Part shown: one piece after another, positions 14,137 to 22,263 of the stretch | How positions within the stretch are numbered: the first letter of the stretch is position 1 | Layout: every line of letters starts with the position of its first letter | Origin: JAIBJP01 sp035601195 | GTDB taxonomy: Bacteria; Actinomycetota; Thermoleophilia; Gaiellales; Gaiellaceae | Length of the DNA stretch: 56,746 nt | Direction of reading: 5' to 3' | Assembly (NCBI GenBank): GCA_035601195.1 | Contig: DATNOU010000050.1 | Span: 1 to 56,746 of the forward strand | Program-made: the position numbers and the translations under genes | Notes under the pieces: generated by a model | Told to the model about the DNA's origin: nothing | What the model saw: only the letters and a program-made list of their open reading frames with translations | Databases searched by the model: none

Positions 14137-16194
14137 GTGCAGGGCTGGCCCAGGCTCTGGCTCGCTCTCTGCGGAGCCCCGCCGTTTCTTCTCCTCGTCG
14201 GTCGGCTGCTGCCGTCGGAAGGACCGGGACTTGCCCTTCGGCTCGCGGGCGCCGCCGCGTGCGTTCTCCTTCTTCCGGGCGCCCTTGTCGTGCGCTCCCT
14301 CGGGGCGCCCCGCTCCATCGGCGTCGCTCTCGGGGCCGCCCTGACTTGGAGTCTCGCCCTCCTTTTCGCCATCTTCACGGTCGTCTTTGCCGTCTCCGGG
14401 ACGCTCGGCCTGGCGGTGGGGCTGCTGGGAGGAACAATGCTGGCCGCCTTCGGGCTGTCGCTTCGTGCGGCAGCGCCGGCGCTCGACCGCGGCGAGATCC
14501 AGGCCGTGCTCGCACTCCTCTTCGCCGGTGCCGCGCTGGCGGGCGCTCTCTGGTGGGCGACCGGGACGATCGGCGGGAGCCTCGGGCCGAGCGTCAGCGA
14601 TGCGCTCTTCCATCTCGCGCGCGTTCGCAAGCTCGACGACGCCGGCTCGCTCGGCTCGATCGCGGTCGTGAACGACCTCTCCGGGTCGCACGAACACCCG
14701 GGCTACGCTTTCCCTCTTTGGCACGCCGGGCTCGCGCTCGTCGCCCGCCTCGCCGGCGTCGACCCCACGCTCGTCGTCCTCTACCTGCCGGCGATTCTCG
14801 CTCCTCTCGCGGTCTTAATCGCCTACGCGGCCGGCACGGCGCTCTTTCGCTCCTGGGCGGGCGGAATCGCGGCCGCTGCGGGCCAGCTGGCCCTTTTTGC
14901 ATTCGCACGGGGAGGAACCGGGTCGCTCCAGTTCCTCGCCCAACCCGGTGGCGCGGCCCGGCTGCTCCTGATCCCCGCCCTGCTGGCGCTCGTCTTCGCG
15001 TTCGTCGCCGAGGGAGGGCTGTCCCTCCTGGGAGCCGCGGCAGCGGCGGGGTTTGCCCTCGCGGTCGTCCATCCGACCTACGTCGTCTTCGTTGCGTTGC
15101 CTGTCTTCGGCTTCCTCCTCGCGCGCGCGATCCTGAGCGACGGTGCGGACACCCGCTTTCTCCTGGCCGCCCTCGGCGCGGTGGTCGTTCCAGCGGGGCT
15201 CTTCTTCGCCTGGCTCGTCCAGTTTCTCGAGGACACCCGGTTCCGTCCTCCGGTTCGCTTCACGCAACAGGTCGAGGAGATCGGCATGGGGCTGCAGCTG
15301 CGTCCCGAGCAGATGGCGTGGGGCGGAGGCGTCAAGGTCGCTGCGTTCGTGGCGGTTCCGCTGGCGCTCCTCGCAAGCGGGCGGCGCTGGGCCGCCTACG
15401 TCCTCGGAGGAACCGCGGCTCTCGCGATCACGGCCCTCGTCCCGCCGGTCTTCGACCGCTTCGCCGACGCGGTCTCGCTGCCCCAGGCCGTGCGGCTCGC
15501 GGGCTTCCTGCCGCTCCCGTTCGCGCTCGCCGGCGCGGCTGCGCTCGCCGGGAGAGCCCGAGCCCTCGGTGCCGCTTCCGCCCTCGCCGCCGGGATCGGG
15601 TTCGAGCTCGCGTACCGGCACCCGGTGACAGGAGCCGCGTGGGCCGTCTGGCTGGCGGCCCTTGCCGCCACGGGCGGGCTTGCCCTCTTCGTCGGTCTGC
15701 GCCCTCTCTCTCTGGACGAGTCCGGTCCCGGCACGTGGACTGCTCTCGCCGCCGCCGCCTTCACGCTCCCGGTCGCGGTCACCGGCTTCGCCGGCTACGA
15801 GCGGTGGGACAAGCCCGATCCGTACGGGCTCACGCCCGGCCTGACCCGCGCCCTCGACGAGGACATCCCGCCGCTGGCGACGGTGCTCGCGCCGAGCGTG
15901 ACGTCCTACCGGATCGCCGGCTACGCCCCCGTCCGGATCGTCGTGGCGCCGGCCGGCCACGTCGCCTTCAAGGCGGAGGACGAGTATCGCGACCGTTTTC
16001 GCGCCGCGCGGCTCTTCTTCCTCGAGCCGTCGACAACGCCCGCCCAGCGGGCCGCCATCCTGAGGCGCTACGACGTCGGCTGGGTGGTGGTCGACAAGAC
16101 CCGCGGCCGTCCGAGCCTGCCGCCGGGGCTGAAACTCGAGTACGGGGACGAGCGCTACTCGCTCTACCGCGTAGGGAGGGAGGACCAGGCCTGA
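14137..16194 (+). CDS. Large polytopic membrane protein, GT-C glycosyltransferase-like
   Basis: 685 aa, GTG start. About 13-15 hydrophobic segments fill residues 5-560, followed by a soluble C-terminal part of about 120 residues (GLTRALDEDIPPLATVLAPSV ... YSLYRVG). Between early helices lies SVSDALFHLARVRKLDD, an acidic/His motif in an external loop, as in GT-C enzymes that use polyprenyl-phosphate sugars; this assignment is inference. The C-terminal part resembles the domain often following such membrane regions (IAGYAPVRIVVAP, RRYDVGWVVVDK). It lies between pyk and the ftsB-like gene. Confidence 0.7.
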   Translation: MQGWPRLWLALCGAPPFLLLVGRLLPSEGPGLALRLAGAAACVLLLPGALVVRSLGAPRSIGVALGAALTWSLALLFAIFTVVFAVSGTLGLAVGLLGGTMLAAFGLSLRAAAPALDRGEIQAVLALLFAGAALAGALWWATGTIGGSLGPSVSDALFHLARVRKLDDAGSLGSIAVVNDLSGSHEHPGYAFPLWHAGLALVARLAGVDPTLVVLYLPAILAPLAVLIAYAAGTALFRSWAGGIAAAAGQLALFAFARGGTGSLQFLAQPGGAARLLLIPALLALVFAFVAEGGLSLLGAAAAAGFALAVVHPTYVVFVALPVFGFLLARAILSDGADTRFLLAALGAVVVPAGLFFAWLVQFLEDTRFRPPVRFTQQVEEIGMGLQLRPEQMAWGGGVKVAAFVAVPLALLASGRRWAAYVLGGTAALAITALVPPVFDRFADAVSLPQAVRLAGFLPLPFALAGAAALAGRARALGAASALAAGIGFELAYRHPVTGAAWAVWLAALAATGGLALFVGLRPLSLDESGPGTWTALAAAAFTLPVAVTGFAGYERWDKPDPYGLTPGLTRALDEDIPPLATVLAPSVTSYRIAGYAPVRIVVAPAGHVAFKAEDEYRDRFRAARLFFLEPSTTPAQRAAILRRYDVGWVVVDKTRGRPSLPPGLKLEYGDERYSLYRVGREDQA

Positions 16195-16216
16195 GGCGGT
16201 CGAATGCCGCGGGTCC

Positions 16217-16531
16217 ATGCCGCGCCGCAGACGACCATCGCGCTCCTCGATCGCTCTTCGCTGGCTGGGGGTCGCCGCGCTCGTCGCCATCGCGCTCTCG
16301 TACGTCCATCCGCTCCGAAGCTACGAGGCGGCCCGCGCGCGTGTGCAGGAGCGGCAGGCCGAGCTGGCCGCGCTCGAGCGCGAGAACGCCCGTCTGACGC
16401 ATCGGCTCGCCCTTGCGGGCGAGGATTCCTTCGTCGAACGAGAGGCCCGCCGCCTCGGCCTGGTACGGCCAGGCGAGCGCCTCTTCATTGTGAAGGGCGT
16501 CGAAGACTGGAGGAGGGGCTCGGTACGATGA
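16217..16531 (+). CDS. FtsB/DivIC-like septum formation initiator
   Basis: Short bitopic cell-division protein, 104 aa. A basic cytoplasmic N-terminus (MPRRRRPSRSS) and one transmembrane helix (LRWLGVAALVAIALSYV) are followed by a coiled coil (YEAARARVQERQAELAALERENARL). The conserved end segment EREARRLGLVRPGE is typical of FtsB/DivIC. In actinobacteria this gene follows eno and precedes DUF501, the order seen here apart from the pyk and membrane-protein insertion. The ATG at 16217 is chosen because the earlier ATG at 16204 is out of frame. Confidence 0.88.
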   Translation: MPRRRRPSRSSIALRWLGVAALVAIALSYVHPLRSYEAARARVQERQAELAALERENARLTHRLALAGEDSFVEREARRLGLVRPGERLFIVKGVEDWRRGSVR

Positions 16532-16535
16532 TCTG

Positions 16536-17015
16536 GTGGACGACGAACGAGTCGTCTCCTGGCAGCTCGGCCGCCCCGCCCGCGCGTTTCGGCGCGTGGC
16601 GGTGCGCTGCCCGTACGGCTTTCCAGCGGTTACCGAGCAGGCTCCGTTCGGGGACGACGGGAGGCCGTTCCCGACGACCTACTACCTGACCTGTCCCTGG
16701 CTCGTGGCGGGCATCGCCCGCGTCGAGGCCTCGGGTGGCGTGGAGCGGTTATCCCGCGTGGCCGCAGCGGATCCTGGCCTGCGGGAAAGCCTTGAGCACG
16801 CGGACGCGGAGCAGCGGCGCATCCGCCCCGAGCTCGAGGTCGGCATTGCCGGAACGCGAAAGCCGGGCAACCTCAAATGCCTGCACGCCCACGCCGCCTT
16901 CGCCCTGGCGCGGCCCGGCTACGAGCTCGGCGACCGGATCGTGGCCGAGGTCGCCGAGCCCTGGTGCCCGGACGCACGTTGCGGGGACGCCTTGGCGGGT
17001 AGGAACCGCGAATGA
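16536..17015 (+). CDS. DUF501 family protein
   Basis: 159 aa starting GTG 16536, with TACGAT ending 6 nt upstream (leaderless layout). Contains conserved stretches for DUF501: VAVRCPYGFPAVTEQAPF, PFPTTYYLTCPWLVAGIARVE, GIAGTRKPGNLKCLHAHAAF. Conserved Cys and His residues (CPYG, TCPW, CLHAHAA) suggest a metal or catalytic site, but the function is unknown. It overlaps the next gene by ATGA. Confidence 0.88.
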   Translation: MDDERVVSWQLGRPARAFRRVAVRCPYGFPAVTEQAPFGDDGRPFPTTYYLTCPWLVAGIARVEASGGVERLSRVAAADPGLRESLEHADAEQRRIRPELEVGIAGTRKPGNLKCLHAHAAFALARPGYELGDRIVAEVAEPWCPDARCGDALAGRNRE

Positions 17016-17329
17016 CTCGCCTTCAGGCCGTCCGCCACCAGTGGGACGAGGGCAAGCGGCGCCTCGCCAGCGAGGGCGAGAACACCGCTCGCTCGCGTCA
17101 CCTCGATCTCCTCGTCGGGGCGGTCATCGAGGAGTTGCGCAGGCGCATCGGGCAGACGTTCACGCTGGGCGAGCTCGCCGGCGCCTACGAGGGCGCGGAC
17201 GACTGGGTGCGCGAGGTGATCGTGAGCTCCGCACCGCCCCGATCGCGCGCCGGGATCCGTGATGCGGCCATCGTCCAGGACGCTGCGTTCGCACGCTACG
17301 CGCAGGGCGCAATCGACTACAGCCCCTGA
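17012..17329 (+). CDS. Conserved hypothetical protein
   Basis: 105 aa, start ATG overlapping the DUF501 stop by 4 nt, so translationally coupled. It is mostly helical and soluble (RHLDLLVGAVIEELRRRIGQTFTLGELAGAY, then DDWVREVI and a C-terminal AIVQDAAFARYAQGA). No family name recognised. Confidence 0.75.
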   Translation: MTRLQAVRHQWDEGKRRLASEGENTARSRHLDLLVGAVIEELRRRIGQTFTLGELAGAYEGADDWVREVIVSSAPPRSRAGIRDAAIVQDAAFARYAQGAIDYSP

Positions 17330-17584
17330 GTGGCGAGCTCCGGCCGGCCCACGTCCTCCCTCGCCAGCGAGCGCGCCCGCGCGCGCCGCGCCCGCAGTGG
17401 CCGGCGAGTGCTGCGCTGGAGCGGCGGCTTGCTGGTCCTCGCGTTCGTTTTCTTCGTCGGCCTGGCGGTCGGAATGGCCCTCGAGGACAACGGGAAAACG
17501 GGCGACCAGACGCTCGTCCGCACGTTACTCCCAACCACGCTGACGCCGCGCGAGACGGTCACCGTTACGGTTTCAAAACCCTGA
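17330..17584 (+). CDS. Small single-pass membrane protein
   Basis: 84 aa. GTG starts immediately after the previous stop codon. A basic, Ser/Arg-rich cytoplasmic N-terminus (ASERARARRARSGRRVLRW) leads to one helix (GGLLVLAFVFFVGLAVGMAL) and a Thr-rich outside tail (TTLTPRETVTVTVSKP). Function unknown; it belongs to the DUF501 operon by spacing. Confidence 0.7.
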   Translation: MASSGRPTSSLASERARARRARSGRRVLRWSGGLLVLAFVFFVGLAVGMALEDNGKTGDQTLVRTLLPTTLTPRETVTVTVSKP

Positions 17585-17628
17585 GCTGGGAAGAAAGTAA
17601 AGGTTTGGTAGATTTTGGCCCTGCCACC

Positions 17629-18234
17629 ATGGCCGAAGAACAACGGCGCATTGCGACACCGGAGCGACAGCCCGGGGCCGGCCCCGAATGGCTGACGCTC
17701 GGCCAGGCGGCCACGTACCTGGGAGTAGCGCAGAGCACCGTGCGCAAGTGGTCGGACAGCGGTCGGCTGGCCGCCTTCTACACGCCCGGCCACCATAGGC
17801 GCTTTCGCCGCGGCGACCTCGACGACTTCTTGTCCGGCTCGCGCAGCACTCCCCTGCGCGGCACGCCGGTCGTGCTCGTCGTCGACGACGACGACCGCCT
17901 GCGCGAGTTCGTGCGAGTGAACCTCGAGATGGACGGCTACTCGGTGCGCGAAGCCGCGAACGCCGAGGAAGGCCTCGCCGCGCTCGAGGAGGAGCCGCCG
18001 GATCTCATCCTTCTCGACGTGATGATGCCCGGCATGAGCGGCTACGAGATGCTCCAGGCGGTCCAGGACCGGCACGGGGTCGGGACGATCCCCGTGATCA
18101 TGTTCAGCGGCCAGGCGGACGAGTCTCCCGAGCGGGCGGCCGAGCGCGGTGCGCAGGCCTTTCTCGGGAAGCCGGTCGATCCGCAAACGCTGATCGAGTC
18201 GACCAAGCAGCTCATCCGGGCCTCGCGGGCGTAG
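17629..18234 (+). CDS. HTH (BldC/excisionase-like)-receiver domain fusion regulator
   Basis: 201 aa from ATG 17629 (TAGATT 14 nt upstream). The N-terminal MerR/BldC-type winged helix, LTLGQAATYLGVAQSTVRKW then HHRRFRRGDLDDFL (residues 18-65), would bind DNA. It is followed by a complete response-regulator receiver (about 80-200): VVLVVDDDD acidic pocket, phospho-acceptor in LILLDVMMPGMSG, Ser in MFSG, and LGKPVD lysine. The usual order is receiver first and effector last, so the layout is inverted. No histidine kinase lies nearby. The PAP2 reading frame continues in the same frame after its TAG stop. Confidence 0.85.
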   Translation: MAEEQRRIATPERQPGAGPEWLTLGQAATYLGVAQSTVRKWSDSGRLAAFYTPGHHRRFRRGDLDDFLSGSRSTPLRGTPVVLVVDDDDRLREFVRVNLEMDGYSVREAANAEEGLAALEEEPPDLILLDVMMPGMSGYEMLQAVQDRHGVGTIPVIMFSGQADESPERAAERGAQAFLGKPVDPQTLIESTKQLIRASRA

Positions 18235-18249
18235 ACAGCAGTAGCCAGC

Positions 18250-18804
18250 GTAGACCGCAGCATCTTTCTCTGGGTCGTCGAGCATCGGGCGGGCTGGCTC
18301 GATCCCGTCTTCGTCGCCCTGTCGGTGGTGGGCTTCGCGGGGCTCGTCTGGGTCGTTTTGGCTCCCTTCGTCGCCTACCTCGCGAAGCGGAACGCTCTCT
18401 TCGCGACGGCCTTCATGGCCACGTGCGTCTGGTCGGCGGATCTGATCGCGCTCGGGCTCAAGGCGGCCACGGACCGCGCGCGGCCGTTCGAGACCATTCC
18501 GCAGGCTGACCCTCTCCTGAAGGCGACGGTCGGCCAGTCCATGCCCTCCGGCCACGCCGCCACCAGCTTCGCGGGGGCCGTCATTCTCAGCTACTTTCTG
18601 CCTCGCTCGGCGCCGTATGTGTTTCTGCTTGCCGCGGCGATCGCGTTCTCGCGCATCTACGTGGGGGTGCACTACCCGTCTGACGTCGTGGCCGGGGCGG
18701 CCCTCGGCGCAGCGGTCGGCTTCGCCGGCCTCGGGCTGCTCAGACTTCTTCGGCGGACTTCAGGAGGCCGGCGGCGATCAGAAGAAGCGCCGCGAGCAGG
18801 CTGA
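18250..18804 (+). CDS. PAP2-family phosphatase, start codon unclear
   Basis: Membrane phosphatase of the type that dephosphorylates lipid or undecaprenyl pyrophosphates. All three catalytic motifs are present: KAATDRARP, MPSGHAATS, SRIYVGVHYPSDVVAG. Family N-termini look like VDRSIFLWVVEHRAGWLDP, which begins at 18250. The codon there is GTA, and the first canonical start (GTG 18325) would delete this part. The frame is the same as that of the preceding regulator, separated only by TAG at 18232, so readthrough, a non-canonical start or a base error must be considered. The 3' end overlaps the minus-strand gene by 65 nt. Confidence 0.82.
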   Translation, partial: VDRSIFLWVVEHRAGWLDPVFVALSVVGFAGLVWVVLAPFVAYLAKRNALFATAFMATCVWSADLIALGLKAATDRARPFETIPQADPLLKATVGQSMPSGHAATSFAGAVILSYFLPRSAPYVFLLAAAIAFSRIYVGVHYPSDVVAGAALGAAVGFAGLGLLRLLRRTSGGRRRSEEAPRAG

Positions 18805-19171
18805 TCCAGAGGCCGATGCTTCTCCCCGCGGGAGCGAAGTCGTCCGGGATGGAGATGAGCCTGACGAGTACGAAGACCGTTCCGACGGAGCCGAGTCCGG
18901 CGATGACCATTCCGAGGGGCACGTTCGGAGGCAGCTCGAATCCGGTGGCGCGGAGGACGAGCAAGCCCAGGACTGCGAGTCCGATGAAGAAGACGAGCTT
19001 GCCGAGCGTGCCGGTGTGCCAGCCCGTGACCGAGGCCGTGAACCCCTCGTTCGAGACCGTGTACCAGCTCATGAAGGAGCTGAGCGCCAGCACGAGCCCG
19101 CCGACCCAGGTGAGCAATTCCCCGGGCGCGCGCAGCGCTCCGGGCGGAAGGCCAGGTCTCGGGCGTTCCAA
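18740..19171 (-). CDS. Four-helix small membrane protein
   Basis: 143 aa from TTG at 19171. Four hydrophobic stretches: LLTWVGGLVLALSSFMSW, LGKLVFFIGLAVLGLLVL, VPLGMVIAGLGSVGTVFVLV and SIGLWISLLAALLLIAAG. The loop SWYTVSNEGFTASVTGWHTG is a feature of a common actinobacterial small membrane family whose function I do not know. It starts 1 nt after the stop of the upstream minus-strand gene (operon) and converges with the PAP2 gene. Confidence 0.75.
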   Translation of the reverse strand: MERPRPGLPPGALRAPGELLTWVGGLVLALSSFMSWYTVSNEGFTASVTGWHTGTLGKLVFFIGLAVLGLLVLRATGFELPPNVPLGMVIAGLGSVGTVFVLVRLISIPDDFAPAGRSIGLWISLLAALLLIAAGLLKSAEEV

Positions 19172-19172
19172 C

Positions 19173-19481
19173 CTAGATCCCGAAGGCCGTCTGGATCTTT
19201 TCCCAGATCGACAGGGCGAGGAAGATCGTGATGAAGAGGAGAACGCCGAGGAGGACGAGGAAACGGACGCGCGCGCGGCGAAGCTCCCGCCTGTGCTCGA
19301 TGCGCGCGCGCCGGCGAGCACGAGCGTGCGCGAACGCGCGCGGAATCGCCGAGGGGTCGATCGGCGGGTCTTCGACTGGGGGACGCGTGGGGGCCGGAGA
19401 GCCGATGAAAGCCGATTGTTGCCGCTCTGGCGGATGACCGCAAGCGAGTCCGGGACCGCCTGGGGCTGACCGCGGAGCCAT
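19173..19481 (-). CDS. Basic single-pass membrane protein
   Basis: 102 aa if started at ATG 19481; the N-terminal 30 residues look weakly coding, so the true start may be nearer. Arg/Ala-rich helix (AFAHARARRRARIEHRRELRRARV), then one membrane helix (FLVLLGVLLFITIFLALSIW) and a short tail KIQTAFGI. Divergent from the SpoIIE gene, with start codons only 9 nt apart. Function unknown. Confidence 0.6.
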   Translation of the reverse strand: MAPRSAPGGPGLACGHPPERQQSAFIGSPAPTRPPVEDPPIDPSAIPRAFAHARARRRARIEHRRELRRARVRFLVLLGVLLFITIFLALSIWEKIQTAFGI

Positions 19482-19484
19482 AAT
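19479..19484 (+). promoter_or_regulatory. Leaderless-type -10 for SpoIIE gene
   Basis: CATAAT, close to the TATAAT consensus, ends 6 nt before the ATG at 19491. Confidence 0.5.
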
Positions 19485-19490
19485 TCGGTC

Positions 19491-22226
19491 ATGACGGGGG
19501 TCGCGCACGAGCTCGAGCCGGAGGCAGTCGAAGCTCTGGCCGCCGCGGCGGAGAAGCTTCTCGAGGAGGGAGCGACCGACCAGGCGCTGACTGCCTTGGT
19601 CGAAGCGGTCGCGATAGCGACTGGAGCCGATGTCGCGATTGTCCGAACGGCCTCATCCCCAGGGGGCGAGCTCGTGGCGAGAGCCGTCGAGGCCGCGTCG
19701 CCCGCCCTGGCGGCCGACGTCGAAGGCACCCGCCTTCCCGCGACCGACGTCCCCGGCGAGGAGAGCGACCTCGCTGCGGACCAGCTCCCCGACGCCTTGC
19801 GCCGAGTGGCGGAGCGCGTCGGCGCCGCCGTTGCGCGCATCTACCCGGTTTTGCTCCACGGCCGTCCGGCGGCAACCCTTGAGCTTTACCGGGCGGAAGG
19901 AGAGCTGTCAGCCCGGGAGGAGCTGCTGGGCCGCCTCGCCGCCGCTCATGTCGGCGTTGCGGTTCGGCTCGAGCGGGTGGCGGTTGTCGGCAACGGCGCT
20001 CGCGACGTCGGCCTTTCCTCTCTCGAGCTCCTCGGCGAGGCTCTGGCTGCCGGCGCCGACGAGACGGCGACGGCCGAGCATGTCGTTCGACTGGCGGCGG
20101 AGGCGACCGGCGCCGGCGCGGCCGCCCTTTGGCGAATCGAGACCGATGCGCCGCCGACCTTCCTGGCCTCGTACGGGTCCGGCGAGCGCCCGGCGTCCGG
20201 CGAGGCGGTGGAGCAGGCCCTAGCCGCCCTCCTCGACCGCCCGCGCGACGGCGTCGCGAGTACCGCGGACGGCGGTGCCGGTCTCCGGACCGCAACGCTT
20301 CCCCTCGGTGAGCCTCCAGTCGGCGCGCTCCAGCTCTATTTCGAGAACGGCGGGCCTGCTGTGGAGGAGCTCGAGCTGCTCTCGCCCTTCGCGGCCCGCG
20401 CGGCGCTCGCCCTGCGACGCAGCCGGCGGGTGGGGCTGATCGCCCGGGCGCTCCAGCGGTCGCAGACCGTCATCGGCGTCATCAGCCAGGCAATCGCCCA
20501 GCTCTCCCTGACCCACACCCTCGAGACCGCCGTCGAGCGAATTGCCGAGCTGACCGGCAGCGGTCACGTCGCCATCTACCTTCGGGAGGGAGAGGGGCTG
20601 ACCACCGCGGCCTCGCGCGGGCTGGAGGGTGCCGAGGCAGACCTCGCGGAGCGGCTGCTCGAGCTCGCGCTCGGGCCGTTTCGCGGGCGCGGCTACGTTT
20701 TCATCGAGGACATGCGCCGCGACTCCCGCCTGCGCGGACTCGAGAGTACCTGGGAGCAGACGGGCATCCGCCGTGTTCTCTTCATTCCGCTCATCGTCCA
20801 CGACGAGGTGATCGGCGCGCTCGGCGTATTCAAGACGCGTGCGCGGCCCTATCGTGAGGGCGAGGAGGGTCTCCTCGTCGCGCTCTCGAGCCAGCTCGCG
20901 GTCGCGGTCCAGAACGCGCGCCTGCACGAGCGGGCAAAGGAGCTCGGCGAGCGGCTCGAGCGCACGCTCGAGTCCGAGCGCCGCGCCGCGCGCCAGCTGC
21001 GCGGCCTCTACGAGATCTCGCATTCGTTCGCGGAGAGTCTCTCGCTCCAGGCAACGCTGGACGCTGTCGCCCGGAGCATGGTCGAGCTTTTCGGCGTGGA
21101 TGCAGCCGCCATCCGCATCCCGGACGAGCGAGGTGAGTCGCTCGAGCTCCGAGCGGTGCACGTTGCCGATCCCAAGCTCGCGGACACGGCTCCCAAGCTC
21201 CTCGGCCAGCCACAGCCCATGCGCGCCCCCACCGCGCGCCCCCTGTTGCGCTCCGGGCAGGCGATCCTGCTCGAGCCGGGCATGGCCACCGGCGACGATG
21301 CGCACCGGCTTCTCGAGCCTTTCCTCGCCCAGGGCTCGACGGCTGCCGTGCTCCCGCTGACCACGCCCGGAGAGATCCTGGGGACGCTGACGCTTCTCTC
21401 CCTCGATCCCGCCAAGCCCATCGACCGCGACACGCTGGACACGGCGATGACCGTGAGCGGGCAGGCGGCCCTCGCGATCGACAACGCCCGTCTGTACCAG
21501 CAGCAGAAGGACTTCTCGGAGATGATGCAGCACTCGCTGCTGCCGCGTGAGCTCCCGGCCGTGCCAGGTCTCGACGTGGGCCACGTGTACGAATCCTCGG
21601 CTCGCGTGGACGTCGGCGGGGACGTCTACGACTTCCTCACGCTCGACGACGGACGGCTCGCGATCATTCTCGGCGACGTCACCGGCAAGGGCATCCAGGC
21701 CGCCGCCGACATGGCCATGGCCAAGTTCAGCTTCCGCGCGCTCGCGCGCATGCACCCCGAGCCTGCCGACTTCCTCGCGCGCGCGAACGAGGTCATCGTC
21801 GACGAGATCGGCGTGGGGAAGTTCATCACCATGCTCTACACGCTGGTCGACCCGAAGGCCCGGACGATCTCCTGCGCGAGCGCCGGCCATCCCGCCGCAA
21901 AGCTTGTCGATCCCGAAGGGAACGTCACCCCCCTCGCGGGCCAGGGCCTCGTGCTCGGGATCGAGCCCGACCAGGAATACGAGACCGAGCAGGCCGAGCT
22001 TCAGCCCGGCGTCTCGGTCGTCCTCTACACGGACGGTGTTCTCGAGGCCCGTCGGGATGGCCAGATGTACGGCGAGGAGCGGCTGGACGAGCTGCTGCGC
22101 CGTCGCGCGGGCCTCGGCCCGCAGGAGCTGGCGGAGGCGATCCTGGCGGACTGCCAGAGCTTCGCCGGGGGCGAGCTCGGAGACGACTGCGCGCTCGTTT
22201 GTCTACGTCTTTCCGATTCTGGCTGA
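19491..22226 (+). CDS. Multi-GAF SpoIIE/RsbU-type serine phosphatase
   Basis: 911-aa signalling protein that probably dephosphorylates an anti-sigma-factor antagonist. About four GAF-like sensory modules occupy residues 10-150, 175-320, 330-475 and 505-665 (repeated ATGA-type starts; LFIPLIVHDEVIGALGVFKTR and TPGEILGTLTLLSLD are typical GAF ends), linked by coiled coil (HERAKELGERLERTLESERR). The PP2C/SpoIIE catalytic domain fills about 685-911: SLLPRELPAVPGLDVGHVY, VGGDVYDFLTLDDGRL, ILGDVTGKGIQAAADMAM, CASAGHPAAKLV, LYTDGVLEARR, GDDCALVCLRL. Metal-binding Asp residues are present. No anti-sigma partner lies in this window. Confidence 0.9.
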   Translation: MTGVAHELEPEAVEALAAAAEKLLEEGATDQALTALVEAVAIATGADVAIVRTASSPGGELVARAVEAASPALAADVEGTRLPATDVPGEESDLAADQLPDALRRVAERVGAAVARIYPVLLHGRPAATLELYRAEGELSAREELLGRLAAAHVGVAVRLERVAVVGNGARDVGLSSLELLGEALAAGADETATAEHVVRLAAEATGAGAAALWRIETDAPPTFLASYGSGERPASGEAVEQALAALLDRPRDGVASTADGGAGLRTATLPLGEPPVGALQLYFENGGPAVEELELLSPFAARAALALRRSRRVGLIARALQRSQTVIGVISQAIAQLSLTHTLETAVERIAELTGSGHVAIYLREGEGLTTAASRGLEGAEADLAERLLELALGPFRGRGYVFIEDMRRDSRLRGLESTWEQTGIRRVLFIPLIVHDEVIGALGVFKTRARPYREGEEGLLVALSSQLAVAVQNARLHERAKELGERLERTLESERRAARQLRGLYEISHSFAESLSLQATLDAVARSMVELFGVDAAAIRIPDERGESLELRAVHVADPKLADTAPKLLGQPQPMRAPTARPLLRSGQAILLEPGMATGDDAHRLLEPFLAQGSTAAVLPLTTPGEILGTLTLLSLDPAKPIDRDTLDTAMTVSGQAALAIDNARLYQQQKDFSEMMQHSLLPRELPAVPGLDVGHVYESSARVDVGGDVYDFLTLDDGRLAIILGDVTGKGIQAAADMAMAKFSFRALARMHPEPADFLARANEVIVDEIGVGKFITMLYTLVDPKARTISCASAGHPAAKLVDPEGNVTPLAGQGLVLGIEPDQEYETEQAELQPGVSVVLYTDGVLEARRDGQMYGEERLDELLRRRAGLGPQELAEAILADCQSFAGGELGDDCALVCLRLSDSG

Positions 22227-22263
22227 GGCAGCGACATCCGCCTCCGCGGCCGCTGCGCAGGCG

